Assembly: GCA_947471985.1 (NCBI GenBank)
Contig: CANIZL010000002.1
Location: 62,001-126,000 of the forward strand
Direction of reading: 5' to 3'
Length of the DNA: 64,000 bases
DNA from: Verrucomicrobiota bacterium
GTDB taxonomy: Bacteria; Verrucomicrobiota; Verrucomicrobiia; Limisphaerales; UBA9464
Positions within the stretch are counted from its first letter, which is position 1, and every line of letters begins with the position of its first letter. A program made the translations under genes and the position numbers. Under the pieces are notes generated by a model. It searched no databases, had not been told where the DNA came from, and saw nothing but the letters and a program-made list of their open reading frames with translations. Of this stretch, positions 9,051 through 16,775 are shown one piece after another.

Positions 9051-10196
9051 TCAAAGGCGGATTTTACGGGGCCACTGCTGATTGGCCTCCCAGAAGGTCT
9101 TCTTAAGCTTGATCCGCGGATCCTCCGACGGGGGTTGGACGCGGCCGTCGACGTCGCTGGCGCGCGAGACGATGGCGTGTTCGCCCGGCGTGGGATTCGT
9201 CCAGTCGTAGTGCCAGAGCGTCCAGGTGTAGCGGGCGGAACGGGGCTTGGCGGCGAGGGTCACCTTTTGCCACGGCCCATCATCAATTCGCAGGTCCACC
9301 GATTGCAGCGCGGTTCCGTCGGACCAGGCCGCGCCGGAGATGCGGATGGAACCATCGGGCCGGCGAACGGCGCGGGCGGCCAGTGACTTGACGTTGATGT
9401 TGCAGACGGAGGTTTCGCGCCAGTTGACCTTATCCGCGCCGAGTTCCTCGCCGCGGATGGTGACGTACTCGCGGGCCATCCATTTGCCCATGAAACGACG
9501 ATCCAAGAGATCGATGCGCGTGAGCCACTTGGTCCACGCAATGCCGAACCAACCGGGAACGATGAGTCGCACGGGCGCACCGTGAGCTTCTTCGAGCGGT
9601 CGATCATTCATGTCCCAAGCCAGCAGCACTTCGTCGGCGAGCGCGTGTTCCAGGGCGAGGCTGCGGGCGAAATTCTGGGTGAAATCCTGGTCGCGGATCT
9701 TCTCGGTCTTTTCGTCGGCGCCGTAGAAGACGACTTCCCGCGAGCGTTTGACCAATCCGCATTCGCGCAGGAGCGGAGCGAGGGGGGTGCCAGTCCACTT
9801 GATGTTGCCGATCGCGCCCATGAAACCGATGCCGGCGCCGTTGCCGCCGCATTCCAGGGTGGCGTGAATGCTTTTGTGTCGGCGTTGCTTGAGCTGTTCC
9901 AGCGTGAAGGTGCGGGGATGCTTCACGTACCCGGTGACATCGAGTTGCCACTTGGCGGGATCGATCTTGGGCTTGTTGTAGTGGCTGACCTCGTAGAGGT
10001 GCTCATTGGCGGTGACCCAGGTGGTGAGGTCCTGCCATTGAATTCCGCGTCCCTTGGGTTGCGCGTCGAGCCAGGGGATCAGCTCCTCGTTGGCGGCCGG
10101 CTGGAGGCCGATCGCGGACAGGGGCCGGGAGGCCAGCGTGTAGGCAGCGAGCGCCACCGAGCCGCGCAGCACATCGCGCCGGGAAAAGTTAGCCAT
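9051..10196 (-). CDS. Tat-exported sulfite oxidase-like molybdopterin enzyme
   Basis: A 381-residue protein with a twin-arginine signal (SRRDVLRGSVALAAYTLA), so it is exported folded. The body matches the molybdopterin-binding domain of the sulfite oxidase family. The conserved Cys that ligates molybdenum is in TLECGGNGAG, and a C-terminal Mo-co dimerisation domain follows (from about residue 260). No heme domain is fused, so electrons must leave through a separate carrier, as in SoxC or SorA-type enzymes. The start at 10196 fits the signal peptide better than the upstream alternative at 10223. It is the last gene of a likely thiG-truB-ribF leftward run, without an obvious functional link. 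Confidence 0.88.
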   Translation of the reverse strand: MANFSRRDVLRGSVALAAYTLASRPLSAIGLQPAANEELIPWLDAQPKGRGIQWQDLTTWVTANEHLYEVSHYNKPKIDPAKWQLDVTGYVKHPRTFTLEQLKQRRHKSIHATLECGGNGAGIGFMGAIGNIKWTGTPLAPLLRECGLVKRSREVVFYGADEKTEKIRDQDFTQNFARSLALEHALADEVLLAWDMNDRPLEEAHGAPVRLIVPGWFGIAWTKWLTRIDLLDRRFMGKWMAREYVTIRGEELGADKVNWRETSVCNINVKSLAARAVRRPDGSIRISGAAWSDGTALQSVDLRIDDGPWQKVTLAAKPRSARYTWTLWHYDWTNPTPGEHAIVSRASDVDGRVQPPSEDPRIKLKKTFWEANQQWPRKIRL

Positions 10197-10285
10197 GACC
10201 AATCGTGTGCCGACGGGCCGCACGCTGGCAAGTCGGGAAAGTAAATTCGTGGAGCCGGGTGGCGGCGGGATCCGCGGTCGGTTCT

Positions 10286-11206
10286 TCAGGCCAGCAAGGC
10301 GCGCACGGCGGCAATGTCGCGGGCAATCTGCTGACGGAGGGCTTCGGGTCCCGCAAATCGCTGCTCAGGCCGCAGGGCCGAAGCAAACTCCACCCGCAAC
10401 TCTTCGCCGTAGATCTCGGCGTCGAAATCGAGCAGATGCACTTCGCAGCGGACGGGGGGATCGGTGTGACCGAGGGTGGGGCGACAGCCGAGATTCAGGG
10501 CCCCGAGCCATTCGCGATCCCGATGCCGGACCCGCACGGCGTATACACCGAAGGGCGGTAGTTCGAGGCCGCTGACGTCGAGATTGGCGGTGGGAAAGCC
10601 CAATTGGTGACCAATCCGATCCCCCTTCTGAACGATGCCAGCCAGGGAATAGGGACGTCCGAGGAGTTGCGCCACGAGGCTCAAATCGCCCGCCCGCAGC
10701 GCGCCCCGGATGCGCGTGGAGGAAACGATTTCGTCGCCGATGCGAATGGGGGCGGTGGGATGGACCTCGAAGCCCATCTCCTGACCCAGGCGATGGAGGA
10801 GTGGGACGTCACCGCTCCGTCCGCGGCCGAATTGAAAGCCATCGCCCACGGTGAAGCTCCGAATGCGTCCGAAGCCCCGGGCCAATTGACGGACAAATTC
10901 TTCGCCGGAGACTCCACTCGTTTCCCGGGTGAATTTCATCAGCAGCACGGCATGGACGCCGAGTTCGCCCAGCACGCGCACCCGCTCCGGAACGGACTGG
11001 AGCAGTTTCGGCGCGCGGTCGGGGGCGACCACCGCCAGCGGGTGGGGATCAAACGTGAGGACAACACTGGCAGCGCCCCAGGCGCGGGCATCGAGCCAGG
11101 CCTGTCGAACGACGTGTTGATGCCCGAGATGCACGCCGTCGAACATGCCCATGGCGAGGCACACCCCGTGTGGATTCAGGGGCGAGGGCGAGGACAGCAG
11201 GGTCAC
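10286..11206 (-). CDS. ribF: Bifunctional riboflavin kinase / FAD synthetase
   Basis: A 306-residue protein of normal RibF length. The N-terminal FAD synthetase (nucleotidyltransferase) domain carries GMFDGVHLGHQ and TFDPHP, and the C-terminal riboflavin kinase domain carries GDRIGHQLGFPTANLDV. It makes FMN and then FAD from riboflavin. The gene starts 12 nt after the truB stop on the same strand, the common truB-ribF arrangement. Its products serve the flavoenzymes nearby (SdhA), but this is general metabolism. Confidence 0.95.
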   Translation of the reverse strand: MTLLSSPSPLNPHGVCLAMGMFDGVHLGHQHVVRQAWLDARAWGAASVVLTFDPHPLAVVAPDRAPKLLQSVPERVRVLGELGVHAVLLMKFTRETSGVSGEEFVRQLARGFGRIRSFTVGDGFQFGRGRSGDVPLLHRLGQEMGFEVHPTAPIRIGDEIVSSTRIRGALRAGDLSLVAQLLGRPYSLAGIVQKGDRIGHQLGFPTANLDVSGLELPPFGVYAVRVRHRDREWLGALNLGCRPTLGHTDPPVRCEVHLLDFDAEIYGEELRVEFASALRPEQRFAGPEALRQQIARDIAAVRALLA

Positions 11207-11218
11207 GTGCGGGGGGCG

Positions 11219-11941
11219 TTATTCGTAGGCCTTCAGCTTGAGGAACGGAATGATGCGCCGTTCAAGCTCGGCCAGATCCCACTTCAAAACCTCCGCCAAC
11301 GGGGTGGCTTCCGCCACGTCGAAACGGCCGGAACCGAGTCGGCGCAAGCGGGTCAGGTGCGCGCCGCAGCCGAGCTTCTGGCCGAGATCGTGGGCCAGGC
11401 TCCGGATATAGGTTCCCTTGGTGCAACTCACCCGGAAATAGGCGAAGGGTTCTTCGTATTCGCTGAACTTGTAGGTGTAGATGTGCACCAGGCGGGGCTC
11501 GCGCGGGATGTCCTGGCCCTGCCGCGCCAGCTTGTACAGCGGCTTGCCGCCTACTTTGATCGCGCTGACCATCGGCGGGATCTGCTGTTGATCCCCAAGA
11601 AAGGGCTTCGCGGCCTCGTTGAGCTCGTCCACCGACATCAGGGGAATCAGATTCTCCGAGGTGACCTCCCCGTCGGCATCGTAGGAATCGGTGGTTTCGC
11701 CCAGGCGCATCGTGCCTTCGTAAACCTTGTCGGAGGACATGAACCGCTCCGAAAGTTTGGTGGCCTTGCCCAGCACCAGAATTAACAGCCCGGTGGCCAT
11801 GGGGTCGAGCGTGCCGCAATGACCGACCTTCTCGAGGCGAAAGGTATTGCGCACCTTGGCCACGACGTCGTGGGAGGTCCAAGTTTCCGGTTTATCGATC
11901 AGCAAAGCGCCGTCGAGTGGGGTGAAAGCAGTGAGAGCCAT
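11219..11941 (-). CDS. truB: tRNA pseudouridine-55 synthase TruB
   Basis: A 240-residue pseudouridine synthase that modifies U55 in the T-loop of tRNAs. GALLIDKPETWTSHDVV opens the fold. GHCGTLDPMATG contains the catalytic Asp, and KVYEGTMRLGETTDSYDADGE is the family's next block. It lacks the long C-terminal PUA extension of larger homologues, which is usual for short bacterial TruB. It probably forms an operon with ribF downstream and possibly thiG upstream (61-bp gap). Confidence 0.95.
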   Translation of the reverse strand: MALTAFTPLDGALLIDKPETWTSHDVVAKVRNTFRLEKVGHCGTLDPMATGLLILVLGKATKLSERFMSSDKVYEGTMRLGETTDSYDADGEVTSENLIPLMSVDELNEAAKPFLGDQQQIPPMVSAIKVGGKPLYKLARQGQDIPREPRLVHIYTYKFSEYEEPFAYFRVSCTKGTYIRSLAHDLGQKLGCGAHLTRLRRLGSGRFDVAEATPLAEVLKWDLAELERRIIPFLKLKAYE

Positions 11942-12002
11942 GCAGGATGGTTTGAATCAGTCGATCGATCGGACAGAGCCGGTTTGAAGAAGACGAAAGG
12001 GA

Positions 12003-12791
12003 TCAGGCCGCGGGGCCGTCGAGAAAGCCGGTCAGGGGACTGGTCGGACTGGCGCCGCGGGTGGCCGGCACGAGGCCGAGTTCAAAGGCCGTACGGCCGG
12101 CCTCCACAGCCTGCCGGAAGGCGGCGGCCATGCGGTCGGGATCGGAGGCGACCGCGATGGCGGTGTTCACCAGGACGGCATCAGCTCCCAGCTCCAGCGC
12201 CTCCGCGGCATGACTGGGGGCGCCGATCCCCGCGTCGATGACCACGGGCACGATCGCCTGTTCGATGATGATCTGGAGTTGATCCCGGGTCTGAAGGCCG
12301 CGATGCGAGCCGATGGGGGAACCCAGGGGCATGACGGCAGCGGTGCCGACTTCCTGCAGCCGTTTGGCCAGGACGGGATCGGCATTGATGTACGGCAGTA
12401 CCACGAAGCCTTCGCGGACCAGTTGCTCGGCCGCGAGCAGGGTCTCGATGGGATCGGGCAGGAGGTAGCGCGGATCGGGGTGGATCTCGAGTTTCACCCA
12501 CTTGGGCAATCCCGCGGCATGAGCCAGTCGCGCCAACCGGACGGCTTCCTCAGCGGTCATGGCGCCGCTGGTGTTGGGGAGCAGGAGATAGCGGCTCGGA
12601 TCAATGAACTCGAGGATGTTGGCAAACGGATCCTTCCGCCCGGTGAGATCCGCCCGCCGGAGCGCCACGGTGACCATTTCGGTTCCGCTGGCCGCGAGCG
12701 CGCTGCGCATCGACTCGGGTGAGGGAAACTTTCCCGTGCCCAAAAAGAGGCGGGAGGTAAACCGTCGACCGGCAATGACGAGCTCAGACAT
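12003..12791 (-). CDS. thiG: Thiazole synthase ThiG
   Basis: A 262-residue TIM-barrel enzyme that builds the thiazole phosphate of thiamine from deoxyxylulose phosphate, dehydroglycine and ThiS thiocarboxylate. Seen are [12 protein letters not shown] at the N-terminus, [34 protein letters not shown] with the Lys that forms the Schiff base, [14 protein letters not shown] and the phosphate-binding [20 protein letters not shown]. No thiS, thiF or thiH lies in the window, so the other thiazole genes must be elsewhere. I see no TPP riboswitch (no CUGAGA motif) in the 77-bp leader; a plain hairpin lies there. Confidence 0.95.
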   Translation of the reverse strand: MSELVIAGRRFTSRLFLGTGKFPSPESMRSALAASGTEMVTVALRRADLTGRKDPFANILEFIDPSRYLLLPNTSGAMTAEEAVRLARLAHAAGLPKWVKLEIHPDPRYLLPDPIETLLAAEQLVREGFVVLPYINADPVLAKRLQEVGTAAVMPLGSPIGSHRGLQTRDQLQIIIEQAIVPVVIDAGIGAPSHAAEALELGADAVLVNTAIAVASDPDRMAAAFRQAVEAGRTAFELGLVPATRGASPTSPLTGFLDGPAA

Positions 12792-12800
12792 CGGCCGGCA

Positions 12801-12830
12801 GGTTAGGCAGACCGGCGGGAATGTCTAACC
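12801..12830 (-). other. Hairpin in the thiG upstream region
   Basis: An 8-bp stem (GGTTAGGC pairing with GTCTAACC, one G-T pair) with a 14-nt loop lies 10 nt before the thiG ATG and after the release-factor fragment. It might end transcription from upstream or affect thiG translation. No T-run follows. Confidence 0.3.
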
Positions 12831-12868
12831 GGGAATGCCAGCCGGCGGTGGGGCCGCCGCGGTGGGCG

Positions 12869-13642
12869 TTAACCCTTCATCGGCGGCTCGGGAGCGAGCG
12901 GCAGGTCGGGATGGTTCTTTTCGAAATAACTCAGGGCCCAATCCGAGGGGAACAGCGCCACGGCGTTGCTGGCAAGGTCAAAGGCGAAACGGCCGCCCGT
13001 GGGCAGCGAAAGTGTGTCCAACAGCTCGGCCGGGGTGCCCTCGGGCAACCATCGGACCGCGGTGAAAGGCGCGGTTTCACGGCGGATCTCGGCGTTGTAT
13101 TCCGTCTCCAGACGATACTGCAACACCTCGAACTGAAGCGGACCCACCGCGGCCAGCAACGGCACCCGGCTCGCGGTGTCCTTCAAATGAAACGCCTGCG
13201 CCACGCCTTCGAGCAGCAATTGATCGAGGCCCTGCCGGAATTGCTTGAATTTGGCGGTGTTTGGATTGTGAAAATACTCGAAGACTTCCGGCGTAAACCG
13301 CGGAATCTCGTCATACCGCAGCGAGGCGTCCGTGGTCAGCGTGTCGCCGATGCCGAAGCCATCGTGTCCGACCAATCCAATGATGTCGCCGGGATACGCT
13401 TCGTCCACGGTCTCGCGCTCGTTGCCGAAGAGTTTGTGGCTGGAGCTGAGCCGGACCTTTTTGCCGGATTGCATATGGGTGACGGTCATGTCGCGTTGGA
13501 ACCGGCCGCTGACCACCCGGACGAAGGCGATCCGGTCACGATGCTTCGGATCCATGTTGGCCTGGATCTTGAAAATGAAGCCGGAAAACGCCGGGAAATC
13601 GGGCTCAATGAAGCGTTTCTCCGCGGGTGCTGAATCAGCCAT
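12869..13642 (-). CDS. prfC: C-terminal half of peptide chain release factor 3, lacking the GTPase domain
   Basis: The 257 residues correspond to domains II and III of RF3. FSGFIFKIQANMDPKHRDR is the start of domain II, then VEEAYPGDI-like DEAYPGDIIGL, GIGDTL and VGPLQFEVLQYRLETEYN. Full-length RF3 is about 530 residues with an N-terminal G domain (Walker A, NKxD) that is entirely absent here. The reading frame upstream of the ATG at 13642 translates to nothing GTPase-like. The fragment has its own start exactly at the domain boundary and an intact C-terminus, so it could be expressed. RF3 normally uses GTP hydrolysis to recycle RF1/RF2, and this piece could not do that alone. It is either a decayed prfC or half of a split gene; which one cannot be decided from this window. 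Confidence 0.8.
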   Translation of the reverse strand: MADSAPAEKRFIEPDFPAFSGFIFKIQANMDPKHRDRIAFVRVVSGRFQRDMTVTHMQSGKKVRLSSSHKLFGNERETVDEAYPGDIIGLVGHDGFGIGDTLTTDASLRYDEIPRFTPEVFEYFHNPNTAKFKQFRQGLDQLLLEGVAQAFHLKDTASRVPLLAAVGPLQFEVLQYRLETEYNAEIRRETAPFTAVRWLPEGTPAELLDTLSLPTGGRFAFDLASNAVALFPSDWALSYFEKNHPDLPLAPEPPMKG

Positions 13643-13727
13643 GCCGGAGAGGATTAGCGGCTGGGGGGAAGTTGGTACAGGGGAACGATGCGGCCCGCTG
13701 CCGGGGCGGTGGCGGCGATCCGTGTGA

Positions 13728-13933
13728 GGGTGTGAGACAGAAATCTTCTACTGAAGGAAAACGACGCGATCTGTCCGTGTTTAGTGTCTCGGAGGCGTCG
13801 CCAAAAAAAAGCAACAGACGGGGACACGCGGAGGCGCGGTGAACGCGGAGGAGTTCCACAGAAATGATGCTTTTTCCCTCTCCGCGCCTCCGCGTGCCCC
13901 TGCCTACCCTCAGAAGAATTTTGTCGCACACCC
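13728..13933 (-). mobile_element. MITE-like non-autonomous element, copy A (206 bp)
   Basis: The ends are inverted repeats: GGGTGTGAGACAGAAATCTT at the left, and GGGTGTGCGACAAAATTCTT read inward from the right. The element is bounded by a perfect 9-bp direct repeat, TCCGTGTGA, at 13719-13727 and 13934-13942, the signature of a target-site duplication. It contains no gene. The middle is GC-rich with the pattern cacgcggaggcgcggag. A second copy, about three-quarters identical by eye and in the other orientation, is at 22220-22431. It fills most of the 354-bp gap between the RF3 fragment and lpxK. Confidence 0.8.
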
Positions 13934-13996
13934 TCCGTGTGATCGGGAAGTCCTTCGACTTGGTGGGAGGGTTGCCGCCCGCCATGGTGGCGGTCC

Positions 13997-15214
13997 ATGC
14001 GTGAACGATGGCAGCGCTTCACGGAAGAGGCGGAAACGTGGTTGCTCGACGTCATCTTCCAGCAACGGCCCGGCAAAAAAGCCGAGGCCGTCCGCTTCCT
14101 CTTGCTCGTGCTCAGCCGCGTCTTCACCGGGATCGTCAAGCTGCGTCGCGTGCTCTACAACGCCCGCATCCTGCGCGACACCACGCTCGGCGTGCAGGTC
14201 ATCGCGGTGGGCAACCTGACGGTGGGCGGCACGGGCAAAACCCCGGTGGTGGAAAAATTCGCGCGCGCCCTGCAGGAGGCCGGACGCACCGTGGCGATCC
14301 TGTCGCGCGGGTATCGATCCAAGCCGAAGCCCCTGCACGAGCGGATTTGGGACAAGGTGCTATTGCGCGATGACACGACCCCGCCCCGTATTGTCAGTGA
14401 CGGCGAATCGCTGCTGCTGGAATCCGATTCCGCCGGTGACGAACCGTTCATGTTGGCGTCCAATCTCAAGGACGTGGTGGTGCTGGTGGACAAGGATCGG
14501 GTGAAGGCGGGCCGGTACGCCGTCGAGAAATTTGGCTGCGACACGCTGCTGCTGGATGACGGGTTCCAGTATTGGAAACTCCGGGGGCGGCGCACGGATG
14601 TCGTGCTGGTGGATTCCCAACAACCGTTCGGCAACGGCTATCTCCTGCCGCGGGGCACGCTGCGGGAACCGCCCGCGCATCTGCGCCGGGCACATGTGAT
14701 TTTTCTGACCAAGGTCGATCGTTCCACGCCGGACCGGGTGCGGGCGATGGATGATCTCCGGATCCGGGTGCAGCAGTTGAATCCGCGCGCGGAGTTGATC
14801 GAGTGCGTTCATCATCCGCTGTATTTCGAGGATGTGTTTACCGGGGAGCAGCACGGTCTGGATCTGTTGGCGGGTCGCAAGGTGGCGAGCCTCAGCGGCA
14901 TTGCGCAGCCGGAGAGCTTTGAGAATAAGCTGACCGAACTCGGCGCGGAGATTGTGTTGGCGCGGCGTTTCGCCGATCACCATCGCTTTACGCAACAGGA
15001 AGTGCTGGAGGCCATCAATCGCGGAATCAAACGCCGCGCGGAACTGGTGGTGACCACCCAGAAAGATGCCGTGCGATTTCCGAAGTTGGATCGGCGCGAT
15101 CTGCGGGTCGTCTTCATGCGGGTGGAGATCAAGATCGTTCGCGGCGCCGAGGGATTCGATGACGCGGTGCGACGGATCTGTTTTCAACCCCGGCCGGAAC
15201 GCGTGGAGCGTTGA
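13997..15214 (+). CDS. lpxK: Tetraacyldisaccharide 4'-kinase LpxK
   Basis: A 405-residue kinase that phosphorylates the 4' position of the lipid A disaccharide at the inner membrane, showing that the organism makes lipid A. An N-terminal amphipathic/hydrophobic helix region (RFLLLVLSRVFTGIVKL) precedes the P-loop VGNLTVGGTGKTPVVEKFA. Also present are ILSRGYRSK, DEPFMLA, the DDGFQ motif (LLLDDGFQYWKL) and LLPRGTLREPP. It is somewhat longer than E. coli LpxK (328 residues), mostly in the linker around GYRSKPKPLHERIWDK and the C-terminal part. The ATG at 13997 lies 64 bp from the MITE. No other lipid A gene is adjacent. Confidence 0.94.
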   Translation: MRERWQRFTEEAETWLLDVIFQQRPGKKAEAVRFLLLVLSRVFTGIVKLRRVLYNARILRDTTLGVQVIAVGNLTVGGTGKTPVVEKFARALQEAGRTVAILSRGYRSKPKPLHERIWDKVLLRDDTTPPRIVSDGESLLLESDSAGDEPFMLASNLKDVVVLVDKDRVKAGRYAVEKFGCDTLLLDDGFQYWKLRGRRTDVVLVDSQQPFGNGYLLPRGTLREPPAHLRRAHVIFLTKVDRSTPDRVRAMDDLRIRVQQLNPRAELIECVHHPLYFEDVFTGEQHGLDLLAGRKVASLSGIAQPESFENKLTELGAEIVLARRFADHHRFTQQEVLEAINRGIKRRAELVVTTQKDAVRFPKLDRRDLRVVFMRVEIKIVRGAEGFDDAVRRICFQPRPERVER

Positions 15215-15256
15215 GATGTAGGGCCGGTGAGTCGGTGAGTCGGTGGCCGTTGGAGG

Positions 15257-15314
15257 GGGAAAAGAAAAAGGCGGCCTTGGGGGTGACACACGGTTTACAC
15301 CGCCCAAGACCGCC
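15257..15314 (-). terminator. Rho-independent terminator for a minus-strand transcript
   Basis: Read leftward, GGCGGTCTTGGGCGGTG and its near-complement CACCCCCAAGGCCGCC form a stem of about 16 bp with few mismatches, ending at 15270. It is followed directly by TTTTTCTTTTCC. On the plus strand no T-run follows, so it does not serve lpxK. The stop of sdhB is 660 nt upstream of it, which suggests a separate transcript. Confidence 0.75.
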
Positions 15315-15598
15315 GACACGCCCACACGGGCGTGTCAAAAACATTGGGGACGGCAGTCACGATTCCTGACGACCGCCCATCTGACAAGTCCTGTTACGGA
15401 AAAAATTCAGACCGCGGAAGTGCTGAATCCACGTCGCTTAGAGTCGAAAGCGACTCCCTTATCACGCGGAAAATCTCGGCGAACCAGCGACCAACACCAG
15501 TCCTGTATTGTTACAATACGGGTTCTCGGTCAGGCGATCGCCTCGAAAGGGCAACGAGGTACCCATTCAGATGCGCCCGGGCGGAGAAATAGGTGAAC
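15263..15598 (-). ncRNA. Candidate structured small RNA of unknown class
   Basis: Inferred from a perfect TATAAT box (15605-15610, minus strand), absence of a coding frame, and the strong terminator. The transcript would be about 330 nt. Visible helices include a closing stem in which CCGCC and CATCTG near 15575-15560 pair with CAGATG and GGCGG near 15378-15368. Local hairpins are CCTCG/CGAGG, GTATTG/CAATAC and GAGTCG/CGACTC (UUUC-like loop). It lacks the tmRNA ends, the RNase P core sequence and the SRP tetraloop-type motif. The long closed-hairpin layout recalls 6S RNA, but I see no sequence match good enough to say so. Confidence 0.4.
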
Positions 15599-15604
15599 TA
15601 TCCA

Positions 15605-15633
15605 ATTATACCCCGACGCCGGCGGTTTGGATC
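15605..15633 (-). promoter_or_regulatory. Candidate promoter of the minus-strand small RNA
   Basis: On the minus strand a perfect TATAAT (15605-15610) is preceded by GGGG. At 17-nt spacing the -35 position is GATCCA, which is poor, so activity may need an activator or another sigma factor. Confidence 0.35.
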
Positions 15634-15707
15634 ATGGTTGGATTCGGCGGTCATGGAACCTGAGGTGAGGAGGGCGCGGTAAAATGGGATCGGGCTTCAA
15701 GGGAGGC

Positions 15708-15743
15708 CCAAGGTCAACGGGCTGCCGCTCAGCCCGACCTTGG
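15708..15743. other. Strong hairpin downstream of sdhB
   Basis: CCAAGGT and CGGGCTG pair with CAGCCCG and ACCTTGG around a 5-nt loop, with a 3-nt bulge, giving 14 bp. It lies 235 nt past the sdhB stop. With no T-run it may be a 3' RNA stabiliser or a Rho-assisted terminator. Confidence 0.4.
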
Positions 15744-15977
15744 ATTCAGGGCACAGGCGCTGGGATCGATCCTCACTGACCCGATCCGGAGGAGTAGCGG
15801 AAAGCGCCCGGAAGCGCTGTGGTAATGGCCCCGCGCGGGGGGATGAAGATCTCTCCCGGCCCATGCCCCGGCGTTGGAACCACCGACGGCCGGCTGGCGG
15901 CGGCGCAGCGAGAGTCCGGCCCGGCCGGAACTCATCACGACGGAACCCGCAGTGGGGTATCGCTTGGTGGCGGGCGA

Positions 15978-16751
15978 TTAGGCGCCGCCGCTCGCGGCCT
16001 TCTTCGGGTCGCCCTTCAACAAGGCCACCGCGTAGTCGCGGTTCAAACGGGCGATGAAATCCAGGCTGATGGATTTCGGACAAACCGCCTCGCAGGAACC
16101 GGTGACCGTGCAGGCGCCGAAACCTTCGGTGTCCATCTGCTCCACCATGGCCTTCACCCGCTTGTAACGTTCGGGCTGACCCTGGGGCAGGAGTCCGAGA
16201 TGACCGACCTTCGCGGCCACGAAAAGCATCGCGCTGGCGTTCTTGCACGCGGCGACGCAGGCGCCGCAGCCGATGCACTGGGCGGCATCCATGGCCAGAT
16301 CCGAATCCTCCTTCGGAACCGGAATCGAGTTGGCGTCGGGCGCACTGCCGGTGCGGACACTGATGTAACCGCCGGCCTGCTGGATGCGATCAAAGGCCTG
16401 GCGATCCACGACGAGATCCTTCACCAGCGGAAACGCCGCGGCGCGGAAAGGCTCGATGACCACCTCGTCGCCGTCCTTGAACGAGCGCATGTAGGTCTGG
16501 CAGGTGGCCACGCCCCGGTGGGGTCCGTGGGGCTTGCCATCGATGACCAACGAACACGTGCCGCAGATGCCCTCGCGACAATCGTGATCGAAGGCCACCG
16601 GCTCCTCGCCGCGAACGGCGAGCTGCTCGTTCAACACGTCCAACATCTCGAGGAACGACATGTTGGGATTCAGCTCGGGCGATTCGTACGTTTTGAATTC
16701 GCCGGCGGAAGTCCGGTTCTTCTGCCGCCAGACCTTCAGTTTGACTTTCAT
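15978..16751 (-). CDS. sdhB: Succinate dehydrogenase/fumarate reductase iron-sulfur subunit
   Basis: A 257-residue electron-transfer subunit that carries electrons from the flavin of SdhA to quinone. The [2Fe-2S] domain has [15 protein letters not shown] followed by a later Cys (VATCQTYM). The C-terminal domain has [13 protein letters not shown] and CEAVCPKSI, which bind the [4Fe-4S] and [3Fe-4S] centres. The N-terminus ([10 protein letters not shown]) and the [20 protein letters not shown] segment fit the b558-type enzymes of Bacteroidetes and Verrucomicrobia. It is the last gene of sdhCAB, 24 nt after sdhA. Confidence 0.96.
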   Translation of the reverse strand: MKVKLKVWRQKNRTSAGEFKTYESPELNPNMSFLEMLDVLNEQLAVRGEEPVAFDHDCREGICGTCSLVIDGKPHGPHRGVATCQTYMRSFKDGDEVVIEPFRAAAFPLVKDLVVDRQAFDRIQQAGGYISVRTGSAPDANSIPVPKEDSDLAMDAAQCIGCGACVAACKNASAMLFVAAKVGHLGLLPQGQPERYKRVKAMVEQMDTEGFGACTVTGSCEAVCPKSISLDFIARLNRDYAVALLKGDPKKAASGGA

Positions 16752-16775
16752 CTCGGGAAATGGTTGGGAGGACGG

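Larger units (their letters stand above)
15215..15977. other. 763-bp stretch without protein genes, with structured RNA signals
   Basis: No convincing coding sequence is seen on either strand. The contents are a terminator facing left (15257-15314), a short perfect hairpin (15315-15336, GACACGCCC / GGGCGTGTC), an inferred small RNA on the minus strand, a -10-like box at 15605-15610, and a strong hairpin at 15708-15743 downstream of sdhB. A 34-residue minus-strand ORF inside the RNA (starting near 15577) resembles nothing I know. Confidence 0.5.

Noticed and set aside
12801-12830. Possible lone attC or TPP riboswitch before thiG
   Set aside because: The stem contains GTTAGGC by chance, but it is only 30 bp, on a core-gene leader, and the conserved TPP riboswitch sequences are absent.
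15263-15598. tmRNA, RNase P RNA or SRP RNA
   Set aside because: The tmRNA ends and tag frame, the RNase P core and the SRP apical motif are all missing.
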